Shown here piece after piece: positions 34,987 through 44,100 of a stretch of 64,000 bases of DNA. Location of the stretch: positions 177,954 through 241,953 of the forward strand of contig JAJDCQ010000168.1 of assembly GCA_029260755.1 (NCBI GenBank), in the 5' to 3' direction. The stretch is from Planctomycetota bacterium. GTDB lineage: Bacteria > Planctomycetota > J058 > JAJDCQ01. Position numbers and translations under genes: made by a program. Position 1 is the stretch's first letter; every line of letters starts with the position of its first letter. The notes below the pieces were generated by a model. The model saw nothing but the letters and a program-made list of their open reading frames with translations, was not told the DNA's origin and did not search any database.

Positions 34987-37938
34987 GTGGCGAACGATGA
35001 CTTCTTCGACGGACTGGATGAGGTGAAGGAGAGGCTCGGGCCGAAGGCGGCCGGAGCCCTCGCTTCAGGAGAGGGCGCCCTCGGCGACAAGGTCGACGAG
35101 CGATGGCGGGTCCTCTACGAGATCAGCCAGCTCTTCAACTCGCCGATCTACGACTTCGAGGAGATCCTCGAGATCATCCTCGACATGGCGATCCAGATCA
35201 CGCGGGCCGATCGCGGCTTCCTGATGCTCTACGACGAGCACGATCGCCTCGAGGTGAAGCTCGCCAAGAACATGACCTACGAGAGCCTCCCGCCCGACGA
35301 GCGGGAGGTGAGCCGGTCGATCACCGAGGCGGTGATCCGGTCGGAGAAGGGCAGCTTCGTCAGCAACGTCGAGACCGACCCGCGGTTCAGCCAGCTCAGC
35401 TCCATCATCAAGCTGAAGATCATGTCGGCGATGTGCGCGCCGCTCAAGATCACCCTGCGCGACGAGCGCGGCGCGCTGAAGGACCACCGATCGATCGTCC
35501 AGCTCACGACCCGGAAGATCCTCGGCGTGATCTACGTCGACAGCCAGGCGGTGACGACCTCGTTCACCGAGGCCGACCTCGACCTCTTTCAGGCGCTCGC
35601 GAACAACGCCACGACCGCGATCCTCAACGCCAGCCTCTACCAGCAGGCCACCGCCGACGAGCGGACGAACCTGTTCACGCGGCGTCACTTCGAGCAGCGC
35701 CTGAAGGACGAGATCAAGCTCGCGCGCAAGAGCGGGAGCGACCTCTCCCTCCTGATGGCCGATCTCGACAACCTGAAGCGGATCAACGAGACGCACGGCT
35801 ACGACGTCGGCGACGTCGTCCTCGGTCAGATCGGCCGGCTGATGGCGACGCGCACCCGCGGGATCGACGTCTGCGCTCGTTACGGCGGCGACGAGTTCGC
35901 GGTGATCCTCCCGCAGACCGACGTGGTCGGCGCGGAGTCGGTCGCCAAGAAGATCCTCGACGCGATGGAGGAGGAGACCTTCCTCGAGGGTCGCGAGAAG
36001 ATCACCCTCTCGGCCGGCCTCGGCTGGCTCCAGGAGGGCGACGACGCGGCGATGCTCGTGAAGCGGGCCGATCAGGCCCTCTACAAGGCGAAGCAGGACG
36101 GCGGCGGGTGCTGGCGGACGTTCTCGGCCGAGCTGGCCGACACGGCCAAGCGGACCGACAAGCTGGCCGGCGTGTTCAGCGGCGACCCCGCCCGCGACTA
36201 CCGGAACGTCCTGATGCTGCTCGAGACGATCTCGTCGATCGGCTCGACGTTCAACCTCGAGCAGCTCCTGCCGCTCGTGATCGACACGATCATCGACGTC
36301 ACCCACGCCGACCGAGGGATCCTGCTCCTGCGGAACGACGAGACCGGCATGATCGAGCCGCGCCTCGCCCGCGACCGCAACAAGGCGACGGTCGAGCCGC
36401 AGGAGTACAGCCGGAGCGTCGTCGACAAGGTCGTCCAGGGCGACAACGCCGTCCGGATGGAGGACATCGAGACGGGCGGCCCGCGGGTCGAGAGCAGCCA
36501 CTCGATCCAGCGCCTGGAGCTGCGCGCGGTCATGTGCGTGCCGCTCACCGTCGTCGAGAAGACGGCGGGGCGCCGGGCGACCATCGGAGCGATCTACGTC
36601 GACAGCCAGCGCACGAGCGAGGGCTTCGACGAGGCGGGCCTCGCCTTCTTCGACACCCTCGCCGCCCAGGTCGCCCAGGCGATCGACAACGCGCGCCTCT
36701 ACCGGCGCGTCGAGGTGCTCAACAAGGCGCTCGAGAACAAGCTCGAGGTGCGCGAGCGCGAGCTCGACGAGGTCCGGGCCGACCTCGAGGCGAAGACCCG
36801 CGAGATCGAGCTCAAGTACGACTATGAGAAGATCGTCGGCAAGAGCGCCAAGATGATCCAGGTCTTCCAGCTCCTGGACCGGATCACCGACACCCCGGTG
36901 CCCGTCTTCATCCACGGCGAGAGCGGCACCGGCAAGGAGCTCGTCGCCAAGGCGATCCATTACAACGGGCCGCGGCGCAAGGCGACGATGGTGAGCGAGA
37001 ACTGCGCCGCGATGAGCGAGACGCTCCTCGAGAGCGAGCTCTTCGGCTACGTCCGGGGCGCGTTCACCGGCGCCCAGGCCGACCGCAAGGGCCTCTTCGA
37101 GATCGCGACGGGCGGGACGCTGTTCCTCGACGAGGTCGGCGACATGAGCCTGTCGATGCAGAAGAAGCTGCTGCGCGTGCTCCAGGAGGGCGAGGTCCGG
37201 CGCGTCGGCGGCAAGGACATGATCAAGATCGACGTCCGGATCATCAGCGCGAGCAACAAGGACCTCAAGCGCCTGACCGAGGACGGGAAGTTCCGGGAGG
37301 ACCTCTACTACCGTCTGAACGTCGTCAAGATCGACCTGCCGGCCCTGCGCGAGCGCAAGGAGGACATCCCGCTGCTCGCCGACTACTTCCTCAAGGAGGA
37401 TGTCGACGGCCCGATCAAGCGGCTGGACGTCGAGGCGATGAACATGCTCCTCCGGTACCATTGGCCCGGAAACATCCGCGAGCTGAAGAACGTGATCGAG
37501 CGGGGGAAGATCATCTGCGAGGGCGAGGTGATCACCAAGGACGCGGTCATCCTCGACGCGATCGCCGACTCGCCCGACCGCGACCCGGCCGCGGCGATGC
37601 TCGCGGGCATCGGCGGGAACCGTCCGTCGGTCGGAGGCGGCGGCGGCGGGATGCTCGGCGGCCTGCCCGGCTCGATCCCACCGCCGACCGGCGGGCTCCC
37701 CTCGAGCGGCACGCCCGTTCGGGACCCGGCCTACTTCAACCTCAACGAGCGCCAGCGGAAGCTGATCGAGTACCTCAAGGCGTACGGAACGATCCGCAAC
37801 CGCGACTACTACGAGTTCATGAACGTGAGCAAGTCGACGGGCTGGCGCGACATCAAGGATCTGATCGACCGCGGCATCATCGAGTGCCACGGCAAGGGCA
37901 AGGGGTCGGTCTACACGATCAAGCAGCAACAGGCGTAG
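34987..37938 (+). CDS. GAF-GGDEF-GAF-sigma54 activator fusion with winged-helix end
   Basis: Encodes 983 residues; the GTG start has AGGAG 7 nt upstream. Domains in order: GAF (about 38-220), GGDEF (about 225-385) with intact GGDEF (300-304) and inhibitory site RGID (291-294), a second GAF (about 405-580), a coiled-coil linker, and an AAA+ sigma54-interaction domain (about 615-840) with GESGTGKE (644-651) and GAFTGA (691-696). A winged-helix-like DNA-binding domain (about 915-980) replaces the usual Fis-type HTH. It should both make c-di-GMP and activate sigma54-dependent promoters under control of two GAF sensors. Placement behind two PknK-like kinases suggests they control it. Confidence 0.93.
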   Translation: MANDDFFDGLDEVKERLGPKAAGALASGEGALGDKVDERWRVLYEISQLFNSPIYDFEEILEIILDMAIQITRADRGFLMLYDEHDRLEVKLAKNMTYESLPPDEREVSRSITEAVIRSEKGSFVSNVETDPRFSQLSSIIKLKIMSAMCAPLKITLRDERGALKDHRSIVQLTTRKILGVIYVDSQAVTTSFTEADLDLFQALANNATTAILNASLYQQATADERTNLFTRRHFEQRLKDEIKLARKSGSDLSLLMADLDNLKRINETHGYDVGDVVLGQIGRLMATRTRGIDVCARYGGDEFAVILPQTDVVGAESVAKKILDAMEEETFLEGREKITLSAGLGWLQEGDDAAMLVKRADQALYKAKQDGGGCWRTFSAELADTAKRTDKLAGVFSGDPARDYRNVLMLLETISSIGSTFNLEQLLPLVIDTIIDVTHADRGILLLRNDETGMIEPRLARDRNKATVEPQEYSRSVVDKVVQGDNAVRMEDIETGGPRVESSHSIQRLELRAVMCVPLTVVEKTAGRRATIGAIYVDSQRTSEGFDEAGLAFFDTLAAQVAQAIDNARLYRRVEVLNKALENKLEVRERELDEVRADLEAKTREIELKYDYEKIVGKSAKMIQVFQLLDRITDTPVPVFIHGESGTGKELVAKAIHYNGPRRKATMVSENCAAMSETLLESELFGYVRGAFTGAQADRKGLFEIATGGTLFLDEVGDMSLSMQKKLLRVLQEGEVRRVGGKDMIKIDVRIISASNKDLKRLTEDGKFREDLYYRLNVVKIDLPALRERKEDIPLLADYFLKEDVDGPIKRLDVEAMNMLLRYHWPGNIRELKNVIERGKIICEGEVITKDAVILDAIADSPDRDPAAAMLAGIGGNRPSVGGGGGGMLGGLPGSIPPPTGGLPSSGTPVRDPAYFNLNERQRKLIEYLKAYGTIRNRDYYEFMNVSKSTGWRDIKDLIDRGIIECHGKGKGSVYTIKQQQA

Positions 37939-37970
37939 CCCCGCCCGACGGACGGGACGAAGACGGTGAT

Positions 37971-37996
37971 CGGGCCGCTCCTTCGGGGGCGGCCCG
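37971..37996 (+). terminator. 11-bp hairpin with UUCG tetraloop
   Basis: CGGGCCGCTCC and GGGGCGGCCCG pair over 11 positions (one T-G wobble) around a TTCG loop, the very stable C(UUCG)G type. It lies 33 nt after the stop of the GAF-GGDEF-sigma54 gene. No T-run follows. Confidence 0.6.
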
Positions 37997-38048
37997 TCGT
38001 CGTCCCGGGGAGGGCCAGGTCGCGACGCGTCTACAGCGACTGGGCGGT

Positions 38049-38171
38049 GTCGGAGCCAATCCGCGCAATCCGCGCAATCCGCGCAATCCGCGGTTCGGTC
38101 TCTCTCGGCGTTCAACGAACGGGAACCGCGGATTACGCGGACTACGCGGATTGCGAGTTGCCGGCTCCGAC
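38049..38171. repeat. Palindromic 9-nt iteron element without a gene
   Basis: The left arm starts GTCGGAGCC and carries four CAATCCGCG units. The right arm carries the inverse ATTACGCGGACTACGCGGAT type units and ends GGCTCCGAC (38163-38171), the exact reverse complement of the outer left end. Same iteron type as the arms around the GxxExxY gene, but only about 26 nt separate the arms. Confidence 0.75.
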
Positions 38172-38308
38172 TCCGCTGCCGACGCGGATGTGGGCTACGC
38201 CGGCCGGCAGGTGAGAGGATCTCCGCCCACCTCGTATCCATCCCCCGTGGGCTCCTCGATCCCGACCGGGCCGCACCTTCGGTCGATTCCGAGCCGCTCC
38301 GCCCCGGC

Positions 38309-38337
38309 TTGAGCCCATGCCGGGGCAGCGGCATACT
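38309..38337 (+). promoter_or_regulatory. Candidate promoter of the secreted tandem-domain gene
   Basis: TTGAGC (38309-38314), a 17-nt spacer and CATACT (38332-38337), about 55 nt upstream of the ATG at 38393. Confidence 0.5.
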
Positions 38338-38392
38338 CGGCGATCGCTCCCGAGCGGGGGCGCCCGGCATCAGCCACAAGGGGGAGCAACCG

Positions 38393-39421
38393 ATGCGCAA
38401 CTTCCGTCTCGGGGCCGCGTTCGCGGCCGTCCTCGTCCTCGCCATGGTCGGCGGGGCCCACGCCGCGCCCGACCGCGATCCAAGCGGGAAGCCGAAGGGC
38501 TTCGACAAGGGTGACTACGCCAAGTACGGCCTCTGGAAGGGCCAGGGCGGCTGGTGGCACGTGATGTGGACCACCCACGGCGGCACCCACGAGTTCAGCG
38601 GGGTGATCAACCTCGAGGGCGGCGTCTTCGGACCGGTCAAGCGTCACAACCTCGAGGCGCTCCAGGACTGGGTCGTCGTGGGTCCGAAGCGTCACACGGT
38701 CCGGTGGAAGACGAAGACCGCCGGCGGCATGGACGGCTTCAGCTTCAAGATGGAGGGCGTCGAGGCGCTCAACGTGGACATGAAGATCGACGGCAAGTCG
38801 CGCGCGAAGCGTGTCTTCGTCGGTCGCGAGGGGTTCAACCCGAAGACGCTCCCGATCCGCGTCACGAAGCCCGGGTCGTACGCCGGCGACGGCGGCGGCG
38901 ACGGCGCCTACGCCGAGCCCGCCAAGCCGGCGCCCGCTCCGGCTCCGAAGCCCGCTCCGAAGCCCGCCCCCGAGAAGTATGCCGGCGGTGACGACGGCGG
39001 CGGCGGCAAGTGGGATCCGACCGGACGCCCGGCGACCCTCGACAAGGGCGACGTCGTCAAGTACGGCGTCTGGAAGAAGGGCGAGTGGTGGCACGTCGCG
39101 TGGACGACGGCCGGCAACAGCCACGCGATGAACGGCAGCGTCAAGGTCGCCGGCGGCAAGATCACCGAGGTGAAGCGGCACAACCTCGAGGCGCTCCAGG
39201 ACTGGGTCATCGTCGGGCCGAAGCGCCACGGCCTGCGGTTCAAGACCACGACCGCCGGTGGGATCGACGGCTTCGCGTTCAAGGTCGGGCCGCGGGTGGA
39301 GAGCATCACCCTCGACCTCAAGATCGACGGCAACCACATGCCGAAGCGGATCTTCGTCGGGAAGGCGGGTCACCACCCGAAGAACGTCCCGATGACGATC
39401 AACAAGCCGAGCAAGTGGTAG
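38393..39421 (+). CDS. Secreted protein with two copies of an unrecognised ~120-residue domain
   Basis: Encodes 342 residues. The ATG at 38393 has GGGGAG 6 nt upstream, and a clean signal peptide ends GGAHA. Two homologous domains, about residues 36-156 and 216-336, share FDKGD/LDKGD, a Trp-rich WWHVxWTT motif, VKRHNLEALQDWV(V/I)VGPKRH and a closing P-K-R/K-x-FVG. The linker is rich in Pro-Ala-Lys (PAPAPKPAPKPAPEK) and Gly-Asp. I do not know this family. The strict repetition of charged and aromatic residues suggests ligand binding (polysaccharide or peptidoglycan), but this is a guess. Monocistronic, with its own promoter and a terminator hairpin. Confidence 0.85.
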   Translation: MRNFRLGAAFAAVLVLAMVGGAHAAPDRDPSGKPKGFDKGDYAKYGLWKGQGGWWHVMWTTHGGTHEFSGVINLEGGVFGPVKRHNLEALQDWVVVGPKRHTVRWKTKTAGGMDGFSFKMEGVEALNVDMKIDGKSRAKRVFVGREGFNPKTLPIRVTKPGSYAGDGGGDGAYAEPAKPAPAPAPKPAPKPAPEKYAGGDDGGGGKWDPTGRPATLDKGDVVKYGVWKKGEWWHVAWTTAGNSHAMNGSVKVAGGKITEVKRHNLEALQDWVIVGPKRHGLRFKTTTAGGIDGFAFKVGPRVESITLDLKIDGNHMPKRIFVGKAGHHPKNVPMTINKPSKW

Positions 39422-39473
39422 GCGGTTAGGCGGACCCGGCGACCGGGAGGTCGCGGAACGCCGAGCTCACGAT

Positions 39474-39508
39474 GAGGGCCCGTTCGCCGAGAGGCGGACC
39501 GGGCCCTC
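39474..39508 (+). terminator. Two-step hairpin after the secreted tandem-domain gene
   Basis: GAGGGCCCG and CGGGCCCTC form a perfect 9-bp stem; inside it CGCC and GGCG pair around a GAGA loop. It lies 53 nt after the stop codon. No T-run follows. Confidence 0.55.
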
Positions 39509-39592
39509 GCTTCATCGGCGGCTCGTTCTCGCCCAGAGGGGCTGGGAATCGCGGCGATGCGGAAGCGTGAGTCTCGCGCTCCGAACGGGGAA

Positions 39593-39733
39593 CGATCCAC
39601 AGATTACACAGATTACACAGATAGGAGTTGCCGAAGACGGTCGTTCCTCGCGCGAACGAGCTCGTCGCTCCGGCCCGGGCCGCGGTCCGAAGCCGCGGCG
39701 GAAATCTGTGTAATCTGTGTAATCTGTGGATCG
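39593..39733. repeat. Palindromic 9-nt iteron element with perfect 30-bp arms
   Basis: The arms 39593-39622 and 39704-39733 are perfect reverse complements, built of ACAGATTAC units (left) and GTAATCTGT units (right). The enclosed 81 nt are GC-rich and contain no gene. The arms are markedly AT-richer than the surroundings. Located between convergent genes. Confidence 0.85.
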
Positions 39734-39787
39734 AAACCGATCAGCGTAGAGCTTCCCGTCGTCCCTTCCACGAACGGACCACCGACC

Positions 39788-40600
39788 CTAGCTCACTCCC
39801 TCGCCTCCGAGAACGCCGAGCACCTCGTCATGGATCCCACCGGCCGTCGAGATGAGGCTGCCCGCGTAGGTCAGGCGCTCTCGGCTCCCGCTGAGCGAGG
39901 TGACCGTGCCGCCGGCCTCCTCGAGGATCGGGATGATCGCGGCCGAGTCCCACGGGGCCATCCGCGGATCGATCATCGCGTCGAGCCGGCCGGTGGCGAC
40001 GAGGCAGTGGCCGTAGGCGTCGCTCCAGCCGCGGTGGTCCTTGACCTTGCGGATCAGGGCGCCGAGCGCGATCAGCGGCTCCTCGCTGCTCCGGGCGCGG
40101 ATGTCGGTCGCGTGCATCCCCGAGGTCGAGATGAGCGCGTCGGCGAGCCGCTCGCATCGCCGCACCTTCGCCGGCGCGTCGTTCCAGAAGCAGCCCTTCC
40201 CGCGCTCTGCCCAGACCGTCTCGCCGACCGCCGGGAAGTGGGCGACGCCGATGATCGGCTCGCCGTCGATCTCGAGCCCGACGAGGATCGCGAAGAGCGG
40301 GACGCCGTTCATGAACGAGACCGTCCCGTCGATCGGATCGAGGATCCAGCGGTGGCTCGCCCCGCGCTCCTGGTGCCCGAGCTCCTCACCGAGGATCTCG
40401 TGCTCGGGGTAGCGGGCCTCGATGAGCGCCCGCATCGCCTCCTCGGCGCGGCGGTCGGCCTCGGTCACGGGGGTGCGGTCGGCCTTGAGCTCGGTCGCGA
40501 GGTTCTCGCTCCGGAAGAGCGGCATCACCGTCGCGCCGCCGAGGCGAGCGAGCTCGAGGGCGAAGGCGAGGAGCTCGCTCCGCTCGGTCGTCGTGGTCAT
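39788..40600 (-). CDS. Inositol monophosphatase family, probable histidinol-phosphatase
   Basis: Encodes 270 residues. The ATG at 40600 has GAGGGG just upstream. The Mg/Li-dependent phosphatase motifs are complete: ILGEELG, WILDPIDGT and APWDSAAIIPILEEAGG. No signal peptide; cytoplasmic. Within this superfamily the spacing and the GVAHFPAVGETVWAERGKG segment look most like HisN-type histidinol-phosphatases, which dephosphorylate histidinol phosphate in histidine synthesis. Inositol-1-phosphate or related substrates remain possible, and no his genes are nearby. It is divergent from the VOC gene. Confidence 0.88.
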   Translation of the reverse strand: MTTTTERSELLAFALELARLGGATVMPLFRSENLATELKADRTPVTEADRRAEEAMRALIEARYPEHEILGEELGHQERGASHRWILDPIDGTVSFMNGVPLFAILVGLEIDGEPIIGVAHFPAVGETVWAERGKGCFWNDAPAKVRRCERLADALISTSGMHATDIRARSSEEPLIALGALIRKVKDHRGWSDAYGHCLVATGRLDAMIDPRMAPWDSAAIIPILEEAGGTVTSLSGSRERLTYAGSLISTAGGIHDEVLGVLGGEGVS

Positions 40601-40687
40601 CGTTCCCCTCGATCCCCACTGTCGGGCCGCAGACCTTACAATTCCCGCCCAGCCGGCGCAAGTCGAGAAAGAGAATAGGGAACCGTC

Positions 40688-41059
40688 ATGATCGAGCGAA
40701 TCGATGCTCTCGTCCTGTTCACGGCCCGCCTCGCGGAGACGGCGGCCTTCTACCGCGCGATCGGGCTCCCCCTCGAGGACGAGCGTCACGAGGAGGGGCC
40801 GGCTCACCTCGCCTGCGACCTCGGCGGAGCGCACGTCGCCCTCTTCGAGGCGAAGGCAACGGGCGACGCGCTCGCCCGCGGTCACGGTGGCTCGTCGCTG
40901 GTCGGCTTCCGCGTCCCCTCGCTCGAGGAGGCGGTCGCGGCCGTCCGGGCGGCCGGCGGCCGCGTCGAGATCGAGCCGCAGGACGTCCCGTGGGGTCGGC
41001 GCGCCGTCGTCCTCGACCCCGACGGGCGTGCCGTCGAGCTCAACCAGGCGCCTCATTGA
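40688..41059 (+). CDS. VOC (glyoxalase/bleomycin resistance-like) family protein
   Basis: Encodes 123 residues, a single VOC unit with the two beta-alpha-beta-beta-beta halves: LVLFTARLAETAAFYRAIGL at the start and VVLDPDGRAVELNQ at the end. The closing Glu (AVELNQ) matches a usual metal-ligand position, but the usual first His is not evident, so metal binding is uncertain. VOC proteins include isomerases, dioxygenases and drug-binding proteins; the substrate cannot be assigned. Divergent from the phosphatase gene with an 87-nt gap. Confidence 0.82.
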   Translation: MIERIDALVLFTARLAETAAFYRAIGLPLEDERHEEGPAHLACDLGGAHVALFEAKATGDALARGHGGSSLVGFRVPSLEEAVAAVRAAGGRVEIEPQDVPWGRRAVVLDPDGRAVELNQAPH

Positions 41060-41147
41060 TCGACCCCGACGCGATGGTCAGGTAATCCCCGATTGTCCTT
41101 GGTCGTCAATGATGCAATGACGGGTGGTCCTTGATGGAGGACCGACC

Positions 41148-44100
41148 GTGGGTGACGCACCGGAATCGGCGGGAGATGCGGGTCAGAGCGAAGATCCGGC
41201 GCGGGGAGGCGAAGCGTCGTCCCCGGTGGTGATCAATGAAGAGGTGCTCGCTCGTCCGGCAAAGCTCGTTCGATGTCGGGAGTGTCGCAGGCTCGTCCGC
41301 ACCCGGGTCGACCCCGGGGAGGACTTCGAGTGCCCGGGCTGCACGACGACCGCCGTTCTCCGGAAGGACCAGGTCGAGCAGGATCCCGCTCCCCCGCTCG
41401 CGAGCGCGGCGTCGCCCTCGGCCGTGCCCGCGCCGGGGTCGCCACCGCCGCCGCCCCTGCCGCCGCCACCGCCACCGCCCCCGATGTCCGCGCCGGGGTC
41501 GCTACCGCCCCCGCCCCCGCCGCCGTCCATGGCTCCACCTCCGCCGCTGCCCCCGCATCCGATGTCCGTGCCGCCGCCGCCGCCGCCCGGTGTCGCGGTT
41601 CCGGCGTACCCCCTCCCCACCGGGGTGCCGGCGCCCGCGTATGGTCTTCCGAGCCTGCCCGTCATCGCTCCGATCGTGCCGCCCGGTCCGACCCCGACGC
41701 CGTCGGCCGCTCCTCCCGCGCCGTCGGCCGCGCCGAGCGCGCCTCCCTCCCGGGGCGACGAGGGCGAAGACCACGCCGCCTCGGACGATGCCGGGGCGGA
41801 GCCCTCGAAGCCCGATGGCTCCCGTCGGCTGCGCGCGCGCAAGACGACCGGCGAGCGTCGGGTCTCCGCCCGACGGGCCCCCGCGCGGCGCCCGGCGGGC
41901 GCCAAGAGCGAGCGGCGTCGGGCGGCGACCGATCCGAGCCGCCGCGTCGCGAGCTACGGCCGCCCGAGCGCCGGCCCGCGCGGGCAGACCATCGCGATCG
42001 CGGCGGCGGTGGTCTTCGCGGTCGGCGGGATCATCCTGGCCGCCGTGCTCCCACCGTCGCGTCCCGCCGCGACCCCCGCCGAGGTCGGAACCGACTCCGG
42101 ATCGGGCCTCCGCGCCGCGCTCCCATCGACCGAGGATCCTCCGGAGAGCGCCGACGTCTCGCCCGAGGAGACCGACGACGATGACGACGGGATCGGGCAG
42201 ACCGATGACGATCGCTGGGACCTCGTCGTCGACGCCCGGACCGAGGTCCGCGCCGCGATCGGGCGCTCGGACATCGGCGCCGCCCGGCGCGCCGTCGCCA
42301 CGCTCCGCGCGCAGCTCGACGACCGGGCGGACGCCGCGACCTGGGCTCGCGCCGCGACCGACCTCGATGGGGAGATCGACGCGTTCCTCGCCCGCCTCAT
42401 CACCGAGGCCGAGCGGCGATTCGGGCCCATGCTCCAGCAGGGCGCGTTCCGCGAGGCCGAGCGGATCGTCGAGGAGCTCCGCGAGGTCGCCTCGCCGGCC
42501 CTCCGCCCCCGGATCGATCGCCTCGCGCAGCGGATCGACCTCGCCCGATCCGCGCTCGCGGAGGGGAGGCCGGTCGAACCCGACGACGACGACGACGGTC
42601 CGCAGGTCGTCGTCGTCCGTCCGGGGACCGGGGCGATCGCGCCGACCGATCCAGCGCCATCATCCGATCCCGAGGGCGCCGCGCGGCTCGCCGCGGCCCG
42701 GAAGACCCTCGCCGCCGAGCGAGCGCGCGAGGCGGAGCTGCTCGCGGCGCGGGCGGCCCGCGTCGCCGAGCGGACGAAGAAGACTCCGATCGAGCTCGAG
42801 ATCGCGGGCGTCGACCTCGGCGCCTGTCAGGTCACCGCGTTCGATGCCGACGGCGTCGCGCTCACCGGTCCCAAGGCGACCCTCCGCGTCCGCTGGAACC
42901 AGCTTCCGCTCGATCAGGTCTACCTGCTCCGCCGGATCGCCCTGAGCGACGACGATGCGTCGGGCTGGTATGCGCTCGGTCGCTACATGGCGCTCCACGA
43001 CAAGCTCGGGCCCGCCGAGCGGTGCTTCGCGAAGGCGGCAGCGGATCCGAGCTACGCCGACCGAATCCCCGACCTCGATCAGCTCCGGGTCCAGCCCGAG
43101 CTGTTCGCGGGCGACTGGTCGAAGAAGGGACGCGAGGGGCTTCGGATTCGCTGGGCGTTCGACGAGGAGGCCGAGGCGTCCGACTTCGAGCCCGGCGACC
43201 AGGTCCGGATCGGGGTCGGCGGTGGGCGCTTCTCGGTCACCGGGCCGCGCGGCGTGTTCGAGGCGACCCTCAAGGAGACCCGGTTTCGCGACGCGGTCGC
43301 CGTGCGCGTCCTCGGCCTCGGCGGGACGGCCGAGGCGGCGTTCGGGCTCCGGTTCTTCCTGACGAGCGAGCGGTTCCTCACCCTCCTCGTGATACGCCAC
43401 GCGGCCGACGGCAGCATCGCGCTCTACCGCGAGACCCAGGAGGCGTTCGTCCCGCAGGTGAACGACCTGTTCGACGTGAAGCCGAACGAGCCGATCTCGC
43501 TGGTCATGAACCGGGGCCAGATCACCCTCCTCGCCGGGAAGCGAACGCTCTGGTCCGGGTTCGAGGGCGGCTTCAGCGACTGCTGGGTCGTGATCGGCGG
43601 CTACAACGAGACCGGCGGCAGCCAGAGCGCCACCTTCGAGGCGGTCGAGATCGAAGGGCGCGTCCCGCCCGGCTGGTTCCAGCGCAACGAGCTCGAGGGG
43701 AAGGCGAAGCTCCGCCGAGCCCTCGAGCTCGACCTCGAGCTGACCGACGTCGCGATCCTCGAGGACGTCGTCCCCGAGATCGACGCGTCTCGCCTCCCGC
43801 CGCTCGCCTCGGCCGTCCAGAGCCTGGTCACCCGGGGGCTCGAGCTGCTCCGCTCGGCGCAGCGCGAGGGGGACGTCGCCGGTCTCCTCGCGGCGCTGAT
43901 CGCCCTGGGTCAGGCGGAGGCGGTCGCTCCCTCGCACCCCACGGTCCTCTTCTACCTGGGCGTGGCGATGGAGCGTCTGGGCGAGGAGGCCGCCGCGCTC
44001 GACTACTACGAGGCGGCCGCGGCGCGCGCGCCCGAGCTCGCCGCGGCGCATCTGCGCTCGGCGGAGATCCTCGCCTACCTCTATCGCCACGACGACGCCG

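Larger units (their letters stand above)
37939..38392. other. Gene-free region with hairpin, iteron palindrome and promoter
   Basis: Contains a UUCG hairpin (37971-37996), an iteron palindrome (38049-38171) and a promoter (38309-38337). I see nothing else in the remainder. Confidence 0.6.
39422..39787. other. Gene-free convergent region with hairpin and iteron palindrome
   Basis: Contains the terminator hairpin 39474-39508 and the 9-nt iteron palindrome 39593-39733. I see no gene. Confidence 0.6.

Noticed and set aside
38049..38171. CRISPR array
   Set aside because: The iterons are 9 nt with no spacers between them and are arranged as an inverted palindrome.
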